From NCBI RefSeq assembly GCF_019059575.1, contig NW_024881670.1, positions 124,001 through 188,000 on the forward strand: a stretch of 64,000 nucleotides of DNA, given 5' to 3'. Of this stretch, positions 1 through 10,770 are shown piece after piece. Numbering within the stretch: the first letter of the stretch is position 1; every line of letters starts with the position of its first letter. Source of the DNA: Amphibalanus amphitrite. Lineage: Eukaryota; Arthropoda; Thecostraca; Balanomorpha; Balanidae. A model generated the notes under the pieces. That model saw only the letters and a program-made list of their open reading frames with translations, ran no database searches and had not been told where the DNA came from. Made by a program: the position numbers and the translations under genes.

Positions 1-917
1 TGCTTCGGCCGCCCAGAAGGGCAACCTGGCCGCCTCCATCGTCGACCCTGCCGCTCAGGACTCTCTGGCCGCGTATGAGAAGCTCATGGGCAGCTTGAAG
101 GGCCTGTCGGAGACTCCGGCTGAGCCTCCGCCAGCGTCTCCGCCGATGTTGGCCAAGGTGATGCACCACATCGGTAGGCGACTGGTGGCACTGATGCAAG
201 AGGTATCCAGCGGCACCGAGACAGGCTCGCTCAGCGGTCAGTCTTCCGCAGCCAAGAAAGCCCGGTTTCCTCCGATGGCGCGCGTCCTTAGCAATGCCAC
301 CGCTACCTCTAGCTCACAACGTCTTGGTAGAAAGGTTCTGCCGACGCCTGGCGATCTGGCTGCGGCCTCTGCACGAGATGCAGCCGAATTCAACAAGATC
401 CTCCGCGACAGCAAGCGGCGGAAGAAGAAGGAGTTTGAATCGTGCCAGGACCTGGGGAAGTCGAGCTCTACCGAAGCTGCGGATGAAAAGTGGGCTCGTC
501 TGAGCAGCAGGGTTCGCTCGGAGGGTGACGTCAGTGTCAAGTCCTCCGGCAGCGGCAGCACGCTGACCGTCGGCCAGCCGGGCAGCGAGTTCAGTTCCTC
601 CGAGCAGGTGGACTCAGACTCGACCGTCCGGGCACCGCTGCGCTCCGCCCGCGCCCTGCCCCGCTCCCTCTCCAGCCGCTCTGTGGACGGAGATGGCCAG
701 CGGTCCACCCTACCCCGCTCCGCACCGGCGGGGCCGCCGGACAACCCTACCGGCTCCCTGTCGCTGCCGAGGAGGGCGGCGCCTGCTCCTCTGCTCGGTG
801 TCTCCAGCCTGGCAGAGACTGGACGGTCGGCGCGGTACCGGCCGCCCGGATACAGGCCTACGACCAGGAGAGCGGCCTCAGCACGAATGGCTCCCAGACT
901 ACCGCCGGCTGCCACAG
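1..917 (+). CDS. btsz: Slp gene exon 1 of window (partial at 5'), disordered region
   Basis: The frame is open from base 2 with no stop until 1043-1045. I end the exon at CAG|gtcagt (917|918), leaving one G (phase 1) that joins AT of the exon at 28663 to make GAT (Asp). It encodes 305 complete residues. The N-terminal 90 or so read as possible helical segments (for example KLMGSLKGL and MHHIGRRLVALM). A basic cluster KRRKKK lies at 413-430. The rest is rich in Ser, Pro, Arg and Ala (RSARALPRSLSSRS and similar) and looks unstructured. There is no zinc finger or Slp homology domain here. Codons favour G/C at the third position. An in-frame ATG at 86 exists, but the frame is open before it, so I treat the exon as continuing upstream. 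Function is inferred only from linkage to the C2 exons. Confidence 0.75.
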
Positions 918-2929
918 GTCAGTCCCGCGCACTGCGCTCTGTACTCTACGACCGGCACCTGGAAAATGTCGCTTTTGGATATTCAGATAAACACAGCGTA
1001 CCTTGCCAATTAGTGGACGCTGTTTTCCAGGTGTTATATGCATAATGAATATGTGAATGCATTTCTTCTGTAGCCGTCTTGCTGGTAGTCATATCTTGCA
1101 ATCCTTTTCTCTATTGTCTCGAGATTGGTATGTCTCTGGTATGAACTGTCCCTGTGTTTTGCACGTTTTTACCCTCTGCACCCTGTGTTTTCGGCCACAG
1201 GTAAGTCCCAGCACCCCTGTCTGTGAACCCGCGACCAGGTGTGTCCGTGTGACCGTCACCGGTGTGCGACTGTGGCAGCGATGTGTGTGGGATGTGTTTA
1301 CGGGGGTGGTGTGTTGTCGATCCGACCGACCGCCGGCGGCCGCCGCTGTCAACAAGCCGGCGGGCGGCGTGAGCAAACAGCGACCTGTGCTCGAGCTTCG
1401 AGCGAGCGCCGCGCCTATCCGGCTCTGATACCAACGGTACACACCGCCGACCGGCGGCCAGTGTGAGAGCCAACGACCCGACCCGGCCCGCTGCATTCCT
1501 GTCTAGTGTTTCCCAGTGATCGGTGAAAAGTGCGCGACTTGCAGCTGCAGAGTTGCGTAAAAACGCAAGTCACTCACACGCAGTAGCCCCATGCTGACAC
1601 ATTCCTACTGCCATGGCCTCTATTATTTTTAATCGGGGCACAGTTGGGTCGATTCGCGTTCGGCCAGGTCCGTAAAACTGGGCGCGCCACTGCCGGTGAG
1701 CCACATTCCGGCCTGCTGGGGCGGCTTTCCGTATTCGGCCGGCACGTTTCGCGATAAGAATCGCTGCGGTGGCGCCGCGACTGCTGAGCGCTGAGCAGGC
1801 CGGCTGGGCCGGCTGAGCTGAGGAGCTACCTTCCTCGTCACATGACTTGCGTCATATGACTGCTGCCAGCCCGGTCCCGGACCGCACGGTGACCTTCGAG
1901 CGCGAGGTGACAGTCGCGGGCTGCGGAGCTTCTGCTGGAGTCGTCCGTCCAGCCCCCGCTGCTGTTCAACCACTGGTCACTGACCGATACCGGCTGACCA
2001 ATGTCAGCTGTCAGCAGTCCTGGTCCCCAGGGGGGGGGGGGGGCACGTGCGTGAGCGGTGATCGGTCCGGTCCGCGATGACTGCCCATTTTTAGTGGCAG
2101 AGGGCGGGGTCCGGTTGGGACCGGCGGGCACGCCCATTTCGTGCGGCCTTGGATGACTGGCTGACGATAGCGGAGCTGGTCCGGTTTCTAGTCCCTCCAG
2201 GTCCTAGTCTCGGCGTGGTCTCGGCACGGTCCCAACAAGGTCCAGAGGAAGTCCATTTGCGGTCCCGACGAGCTCTATGTCTTCATCCTATCCTGTTGTG
2301 TCGTTCTAAAACCACCGCGTGGGTGGACAGGTCGCGGGAGTCGCCGGTCACTCACGGCTGATTGAGCTGACGACATCGCCCTGCGGTGAAGAGATGAGAC
2401 AGACAGACAATCACATGGATAGATGGATAGACGGACACTGACCGACCTCCGAACTGAACACACTAGTAAATTTATGAGGGCGCAATGCGCTCATTTCCTG
2501 CGGGAGTCAAATTGTTACATTTATCACGGCATGAAATGAGCGGACTGCACTGTTCGACCCGCCCCTGCCGCCCTTTCTCCCCCCCCCCCGCCGGCCCACC
2601 CCACTGTGACCGGACATGCACTGCAGGCAACATTGCATGCAAAGGTCACCATTGGAGCGACCAGTCGAGTTCACAGAAACGGCCAAATCAAACTGGCCAA
2701 CAGCAGACTCCGAAAGGTCCGAGACTCCCTTCGAGGAATTCCCCCTTCCCGTCCCGCCGCGGCTCCTCTTGTGTTCAGAGGCTGGTGGTTTTGTTCGGAA
2801 CAGCGCCGTACATTGAAGCTGGTATGCCCACCACTGCCCAGCAATATATTTAAGCTGCAAGGAGTGTCAGAAGTGGACGAAGGCAGGGCGTGCCTTTGTT
2901 GGCTCTAGCAATAGCATACATTCATAATT

Positions 2930-2954
2930 CACGATTTGCACAGTGCAAATCGTG
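2930..2954. repeat. Near-perfect 25-bp palindrome
   Basis: CACGATTTGCAC, one central A, then GTGCAAATCGTG: 12-bp arms with a 1-base centre. It contains ATTTGCA/TGCAAAT, the POU octamer core. Confidence 0.85.
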
Positions 2955-3212
2955 CTGTTATACTACTCATACTAGTGCATGCATGCTGCCTCTTGCAGCC
3001 AAGGTCATCCTCAGCTCTCTACCATAGCATGTGAGAGCGCTGGAGTCCGAAGCTCTATCCAATCTCTCCTCCGTGCCATTTCTGGCTCCACATAATCCAG
3101 TTCTGAATTGTCTGAAGTCATCTCCGTCACCGCGGATAGCTCATTATTAGCTCCCGCTCGCACCGTTAATCACTCCAACCTAGTCCCGCGGCGCGTCGGT
3201 GCCGTTTCGACC

Positions 3213-3278
3213 ACCGCAAACGTCGGCTCTGACGACCGCTAACGTCGGCTCCGACGACCCCGAACGTCGACTTCGACC
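3213..3278. repeat. 22-bp tandem repeat, three copies
   Basis: Units begin ACCGCAAACGTCGGCTCTGA, ACCGCTAACGTCGGCTCCGA and ACCCCGAACGTCGACTTCGA in direct succession. Confidence 0.8.
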
Positions 3279-4774
3279 CACACCATCGACTGTGACCGTC
3301 GACGGGCACCATTTGGACGGAGCGGGCGGTCACCCCTGCGCACCCAGGCCGCTCATGAGTGCCCCCTCGTCGGTACAGCGTCGGTCCGACGATCCATCAG
3401 GGCCCCGTCGAGAGCGGCCGGGGCCTGTCAGCCGCAGTCACGCTCATTTGTGCTCCACCGAACAAGGTTCCGTGTGTTTTGTGGGCCATACTGTCTTCTT
3501 GAGGTTGTGACGAAGGATTCCGCGAGGCCCTCGGACTTAAGGTGAGGCTCTGAGCATTGTGAGGTTCCGTGATCTTTAATAGTGATTTAGTCTCCGTGGC
3601 ATTTATTCCGACTTTATAAATGATGATATGCAGTCGCCAGTCAGTTCCTGCGATTCTCAATCTCAATGAATCTTCATGGAACATGACTCTCCACGAATCT
3701 CCACGAGTTTTCTTAAAGTTCCTGCAGGTGTCTCCTCCCCCCTGAGTTCCGGGTATAGTCCCTCTGTTCCAGCGCACCCCTGCCCAGTCCCCGGCACTAA
3801 AGACTCACTCCCGTTAGCTGCGTTCCTCAGAGGCCCCAGTTGACATGCCTGCGGCCGGCGCTATCGTGTCACGCTCGGTAGCCCGTGACCACTGCGAGCC
3901 TCCTCGCGGTGCTGCTAATGGTGTGGTTACGCCGTGGGTCCCTAAGATCTAATGGAGGGGTCGCTGTCCTCGATGGGACCCACTGTCGGGTGTTTTATGT
4001 GATCCATGGACTAACCGCTCTCAAACACTTGAGGAATCGCTCAGGAGGTATAAGCAATGCAGGATTAGTTTGATATCTAGAGGGATTTGGTGTAGGTATC
4101 CCAATACCTAAGCATGAGGCTCTTTGGATGACGAGTCGATTCTGTCACAATCGAATTAGGTGGATGTGCTCAGTCGAATAGTCTCAGGAGCGATCTTTAG
4201 ACTGTCGTAAGCCGTCAAAAGCCTTGCGACACCATCGTCGGGGTCACTTGGAGCGTTTTTACGCTCCATCAGTTTTTGTAATAAATGAATCAAATACCTG
4301 TATTAATAAAGACAGAGCTGTGAAAGGGAGGACAAAACGTTCCGTTCTTGCTATCACTCAACCTGAAAGACCGGTCCCGTTGTGACCTCCTCCTATTCAG
4401 CCGAACCCCATTCTTTTCTTTTCATTCGCCGTGACGAAATTAGTTCAGTCTGTGAACAATTAACGTACCTTCTGTCATAAGACCATTAGCGCGCTATGCG
4501 AAAATCATAAATCAATTCAAGTGGTACATTAAATGGCCGCTGGACGTTGAAAAGTATTTAAAGTTCGTACATTGTGGCCTAGTAAGCATAGCGCCTTTAT
4601 TCCATACCTTACCTACAGCCGTACCTACACATACCTGAGGCTGCAGCCTTATGAAGTTAACTGTTGGGTCTATCATGGGACATGCTAAGCCCATCTGGCG
4701 TTTTGTAGCTGTCTTGTGCCGTGCCTTGATTACACACAGACTACCTTTCGTTCTTGCGAGGTGCATTGTATTGT

Positions 4775-5003
4775 ATCTGTCGGGTATGCCTGTTCGCCTT
4801 GCCCGCAACACCCTCCACATTTGTCTGGTATGCATGTCTGCATTTGTTCGGTAAACCTGTCCGCCTTTGTCCGGCATACCTATCCGCCTTGTCCGGTACA
4901 TATGTCCCGGTATACCTGCCCACCCTCGTCCGGTATACCTGGCCGCCTTTGTCCGCTAAACCTGTCCGCCTTTGTAATACCCTTTGTCCGGTATGCTCCT
5001 TTG
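4775..5003. repeat. About 23-bp minisatellite, degenerate
   Basis: Repeated units close to TTTGTCCGGTATACCTGTCC plus GCC, with variants and some longer spacers. Six to eight units are visible, the best being between 4842 and 4975. Several frames stay open across it only because of the repeat. Confidence 0.8.
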
Positions 5004-5938
5004 CTCTTTTTATCCGATGCACCCTGTGGCCTGTCTGACCAATGTCTTCTCGCCCCGTCTACCCTACTCGCGCGCTACCCGCTGTGAAATAGCCACGGCT
5101 AACCGCAGTAAGTGGCGGCGGTCACTGGCCTTGGGTCATGGGATCCCACCCGGACCCCTATGTGAACTTCTATAGAGCCTTGATGTGAACCTCCCTTCCT
5201 CCCTGAGTGTTACGTCTCTATGACGTAATATCGTGGTGCAAAAACCCGCCCGTTGGCTGGCAGCGAAGAGGGAGTGGGAGCCTGATTTGCATGTTGATTC
5301 ATATTTCTTCCGACGGTATGGGTGTGTTCATTTGAATGACAACAGGATGGTCTCAGTGGGAAGTAAATATGCTCAGGCGGAAATTCTGGGAATGCCAAAC
5401 TTCCAGACTCAAGGGCGGTATGGGTAGAGGTTGACGAGTGACCACACATTGACTAAGCTGCCTGGGCCAGCTGGAGTCCCAATGGGCTCTCTATGGCGGC
5501 CTGTTGATCGGTACTGTTCGAATGGCGTGGGCGTAGGGCCGTCTGTCTATTGCTGTCTGTCTGTGACTAGCCGAGGATTAATGATACCGGTCGCAGATCG
5601 GTGATGCTCCCCGGGAGCTGCCGTACCTCCCACTGTGCCGCGCGCGTCGCATTGATCCCAACTGGTGTCCGATAAATGGCCCACAAATGCTGAACGTGGC
5701 GTCGATGGGCGCTTAGCCAGACGTCACAGCGGCCTGCAGCCAGTTGACAATCATGGGGAGCGTGGGCGGTATTGCAGCCTAGTGGCAGCGGGGGCGGGAC
5801 GGCAGAGGGATTTGACACAGTTGCCAGCTCTGATAGGCTTTTGATGATGTGATGATACGTGTTGTCTGGATCAAATGTGAGTCGGTAGTGGCGTGTTTGG
5901 ATATGCATTGGACAATGCCGAAGTTAGTTGTTGACCTT

Positions 5939-6199
5939 ATATCGACACTTTTTTTTAAACCCCACATCTGTTCTCCGGTGAATTTCCGGGAAGCACGAAA
6001 GATCTCTTTTTAGAAGTGTCCAATCGTCCGATCCTGATCAAATTTGTGTGTTCGTAAGCTTGCTCTGGCATTGCTTGATCTGCCAAGACAGACAAACTTG
6101 AGAAAAATCGAGTGACTGTACCTTTTTTGAAGGTTTCTAAACAACTTGTCTGAACTTCACGGGAGAACAAATGTGGGGTTTAAAAAAAGGTGTCGATAT
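5939..6199. mobile_element. MITE-like element with about 42-bp terminal inverted repeats
   Basis: The left arm, ATATCGACACTTTTTTTTAA then ACCCCACATCTGTTCTCC, is mirrored at 6157-6199 as the reverse complement with a few mismatches. The interior of about 175 bp has no coding capacity. A clear target-site duplication is not evident. The superfamily is unknown. Confidence 0.7.
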
Positions 6200-7611
6200 T
6201 CCGTGCTTTTTTATACCGATTCGGGTAAGATTGGGCTCACATGCACACCGCACTGTCTTGCGAATCTCAAACTCCTCTGGTAAATAAGTCCCCATAACAA
6301 ACCCTTAAAAAGTTGATCAAATGCTGAAATTTTCGAAAGCATGTATCGCGGAATGGCGAACTCTAAAATATGGGCTTGCGACATGATCATGTTGACCGGG
6401 CACCCCGTGACCAGCGTTACCAAGTCGATGCAATTTAAATGGACCGCACCGGGTGGTCACGAGACCGCAGTACCCTCCTGACCCATGCCTCGGTACCGGC
6501 CACCACCAGTTGGTAGTCAGGACATACCGGTCTGCCCTACCTTTTCTCATCCCGCACGCAAATATATTCCGATCTGTCTACACGGTGACGATATGCTGCC
6601 CTGTTGGCTCCAGTGGTCGACCCCTGCTGAGTCTCAGGGCCAGCTTAATCCATCACCACGACCTGACCTGACCTGACCTCGCGCTGCACTCCCCGCTCAT
6701 CCTGACCTGCACGACTCGTCTCTCAGTGGTGTGTTATGGTTGCTGCCATGCCTCGAGTGCAGCGCGCCTTGCCAGGATGCATATTGCATGCGTCCGTACC
6801 GACCCAGACAGAAGATGTCTGATGTTCCTCGGGGGCGCGAGGGCTGTGCTGGACCAATGGTTCACCTGGGCTTAAAGTTCTATTCTGGCTGTACGGAGCA
6901 TCTGCGCAGAAGGCAAAGACGACGCAGGTCGGAAGGGAAGCGACTGTTTGCCTCCCGCGCCCCTCTCCCCCGTGTCACCGCCAGTGACGAGGTCGCCTTA
7001 TCGGTCACGGTAGGTCCCTTGTATACGATGCGTGTCGCTGACAGCACACGAACATCCCTAGATAGTTGCCTTGTTCATTTGTCGCGTCTCTTCCCACGCT
7101 GGCGGCTGGTCCACATGCGACGCTAACTAGATTCGGGTGTGTGCGTGCGTCGAGCACTGTGTCACGCACATAGGTCAGTAACCAATAGGGAATGCGCCCC
7201 GGGTCGCGGTCGCCGAATGTCGACACCGTTATCCTAGTTTCTGTGCTAGGAAATGTGGCATTCGTGTTTAATTGTGGCCTCATCTACATGACACGATTCT
7301 CGGTATTACAATATGTCGTGTTTGTCGTGCCTTCGGACTCACGGCTGGTTTTGTGTCACGTTCGCCAGGCCGCGTGACAGGGTGTGTCACATCGTCTGAC
7401 AGTCACGGTTGGCGCTGCTGCACCTTTGTCTGTCTCCATGACGTTTTACGTCACTCCGTTATAAGCGGCGCAAGCCTCCGCACCACTGCACTTCTTGTGT
7501 CTAGCACACCTGGGCCAGCGCTCACTGCTGCCTCCGTTGACCTCATAGACCTTACGCCGCCGGGCGGTGGCCAACGAGCAGCGCTCACCGAACCGTGACC
7601 TGCGCACGAGG

Positions 7612-7675
7612 GGTCACGTGACCGGCCACAGGTCACGGCCTATCGACGGACCGTGACCGGTGGCCAGGTCACGTG
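7612..7675. promoter_or_regulatory. Two CACGTG sites in a GGTCAC-rich GC block
   Basis: GGTCACGTGACC at 7612-7623 is a perfect 12-bp palindrome, and a second CACGTG lies at 7670-7675. GTGACC/GGTCAC words fill 7594-7690. CACGTG is the bHLH E-box core. Whether this intronic block acts as an enhancer or promoter is inference. Confidence 0.25.
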
Positions 7676-8546
7676 GCCGTTAGGTCACGACTAGTAGCCG
7701 GTGGGGCTGAGTTCACTCCTTTCTACCCCACCCGTGAGGCATTCCCTCTATTCCTGAGCGTTTCTAGCTCAATCCCTAGCTTCTGAGCCGCCCCTGCACC
7801 GTGCGATGCAGCTACCAGCCTCGGTTGGCCGCGGCCGGCGGCGCAGCAGACTGGTTTGCCTCGTTGTCGGCCGGCGGCGGCCTCCGTCACGCCCTGGCGG
7901 CTGCGCCACAAAGGCACGTGGCTTGTGCCGTGGTCCGTTCGGTTATGACGTCACAGGTGGTACTATCTCAGGTAGGAGCGTGAGGTCGTCACGGACAGGC
8001 CGGCTGCTTCCCTTCCGCTCACCTGACCTCGGGAACTGACGGCGACGGCTGATGACGTTTGGAAATAAAACCAGTGACGTACGAAGATCGGCGCTAGTGA
8101 CGTGCGATGATTTGCGCTAATTACGTACGTTTGTTTGTTATCTTCATGTTGACTTCATGTCAACGTGAAACTCGTCACGTCCAGCCTGTGTGCTTTGTTT
8201 GGTCTCGTTAGTGCTCGGAATGATTGAAGCCTGTTGTTGTCATTGTAACGATCAAGATCAGCTGCTCAAAGCCACGTTGCCGTCTGCCGCTCCTTTCGAA
8301 CACGTCAGATGAAGCGATGCGTTACGTCACGTGCGGGCCCGTTCGGCCCGGCTGACGGCCGACGGTGTAACTCCGTGTCGTGTGCCGGCCCTGCACGGAG
8401 TGACGAAACATCTTGCACGGCTAATGCCTGTACGAGACACGCCACAAGGAAGCGCTGCAACAAGCGGCGGCAGACGGCGAAACGGCAACGCATCCACGCA
8501 TCGGCGCCGTCTCGTGCGGGGAAGAACAAGGCGACGGCGGGGGGCG

Positions 8547-8577
<31 letters not shown>

Positions 8578-9669
8578 CTACCGGAGCACCGTTACCCGGC
8601 TGTGATTGTCCGTCACCCTCGTCACGCCGTCACGTCAGCGTCACATGGCGAGGGCGGACGGGCGAGGGACGGTCGAGGGACGGACGATAGAGGCAGATAC
8701 CGCTGGTACAGAGCTGTCACATAACCTCAGCTGGTACCGCTCCGCGAACGGTCATCGATTGGGAAGAGTGCCGGCGCTCTCCGACCACCGTTTTTGAGAG
8801 AGTGGGCGGCCCATGGCGCAACGGAAATTAGCCGCTCCGGTGTGTTCCACGCCCAACTTCCGAGCCGAGAGGATGAGGATAACGGAGCCTCGGAGCCGGT
8901 GGCTGGCAGATGGGAGCCGCCGCGTGCCGCCGACCTCAAACCTCGTGTTTGGGACGCCGCTGAGCTGCCCGCCAGCCGCCGCGCGGTGCCCGCTCCGAGC
9001 GAACCGACCGGTGTGTGTACCGCCGCTGGTCGGTGCCGCCGGTCGCCGCCGCTCTCACGGTGGGTGAGGGCGCCGCGAAATGGTGGGAGCCGCCGGTCAG
9101 TGGCGTCACATTTGCATCGGCCGCCGCCGCCGCCGCCGCGCCGGGCGCCGGGCGCCGCTACCGTGCCGGCGCCGAGCAGTGACGCCGCGGACCCGGCCCG
9201 CCGAACGTGTGGGAGTAGCGGGCGGAACAGGCGGCGCCTGGGCGAGCCGCTGATGAGCTGGGCGGGCCGCCGCCTCTGCTACCGCCTCCGCCTGCGCCAC
9301 AGTCCCCGCCTCGGTCCCCATCTCGGCTGTCGCTGACCGGATGCTCTGGGGTCAGCGGTGGGCGCTGGTGACAGGGGCATTGTTGGTATTTTTGTCTGGA
9401 TTACGATGCAAGGTTCAACAATTTCGGCCGTTAGCGATGCCCCGATGCTCTTTGCCATAATAGCTTGGCGACATGTAAGTACCGGAGTGCGGTGCCCTTG
9501 TAAATGAAAAGAAGAAGAAAAAACGGTGCCACTTGTTTCCAATTTCCAGCCTCTGACATTAAAAAAGAAACTGTGCAAGCAGATATAGCGAAAAAATAGA
9601 TGTCCGGATAATTTCGTTACACACTGTATGCCAAATGCGATTATGTGGGTCAGGCAACCTTTGGAGTTA

Positions 9670-10770
9670 GTTTAGATTATGTTCTGGTGAAGGTCAGGTC
9701 AAGGTCAGGTCAAATTAGGTCAAATGTCAAAGTTGCTATTTTTGCATAAAATGGGTATCGATTCGATGCAGCTCGCCACGGAGAGTTCAACGGTGGTCTT
9801 TGTTTTGCGCTACGTGGTCTAGAATTGCTAAAAATTGAGTTTGAAAATTTGACGTCATCATCTTTGAGCAGTTTTTTCGCTATAACTTGGCCAAAAAAGA
9901 AGGTATCGATCTAAAATTTGGTATGTATGTAGAAGAGCGCAAAGACCATCACATATATTCCGTTTTTTTCGAAATGCGGATTTTTTTTAGCGTTTTTCTC
10001 AAACAAATATTTTTTTTGTATTTTCGGGGGTCAAAATCCCAAAATTTTGAAAATCCGAGATTGCAGATTTGTAGCGCCGACTTTTGTCTACATGACCATA
10101 TAAAGAACTTTGAAATTGCTTGGTAACTGTAGCTTTTGTGAGCGTTTCAAGATTTCATGTTTTTTGCTCATTTTTGCTCGAACATGACCTCAGTTTGACC
10201 TCAATAACTCCTGACCTAAGGTGACCTAAGACTTGAAATTTTGTGTGAAGGTGTTAAACTGATGCCCAGGAAGGTACTGAAAGTTTCGCGGCGCTGCACG
10301 CCGCCGTTTTCTTGCTATTCAAGAAAAACCACAGGGGAGGGGGGGGGCAAATTGGCCCCCTCCCCCAGTTTTTTTTTTTAATTTTGCTCCCGAAAGGCCG
10401 AGGCCTTGGTCGGGGTAGGGGGAAGTTACTAGCTGGCAATTAGCCAGATCCTCCCCCAGCGGGGCGAGGGTTATATATCATTTTGTTGCCAATTCGTTGA
10501 GAAACACGGTCATGAAGGTTTCATGTCGCTATCTTTCATAGATTCACCAATATTGGTTAAGTAATTTGGATAATTACAGCTTTCCCCGAAATTTGACCTG
10601 CTGGGTCAAATATTAAATTAGGGTAAAAAATATACCATCAATCGTGAGTAGGTACTCGTTGAGAGCAATCGACTGCTCTTTGTTGCGAAGCGAGCTACGA
10701 CGCTTAGTTTCGAAACGCCGGGGGAGGGGTATGAAAAATACCCTCCTAGGGCGAGGGTTTTGACATAACA
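9670..10770. repeat. GGTCA-rich dispersed repeat, relative of the 43.9-45.1 kb element
   Basis: Shares with 43924-45104 dense GGTCA/TGACC words (9690-9725, 10183-10225), the motif AAAAACCACAGGGG before a G-run/C-run hairpin (10322-10373), and an end like GGGCGAGGGTT (about 10459 and again at about 10752). A left terminal repeat was not found, so the borders are approximate and the copy may be truncated or made of two fragments. Confidence 0.5.

Noticed and set aside
4030..4325. AATAAA signals at about 4277 and 4302 as the end of a short transcript from exon 1
   Set aside because: The exon 1 frame has a good donor in a phase that fits downstream exons, and no evidence supports an early end.
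8794..9336. 180-codon plus-strand open frame over (CCG)n
   Set aside because: The composition follows the GC-rich repeats, and there is no donor in a phase that would join the Slp exons.
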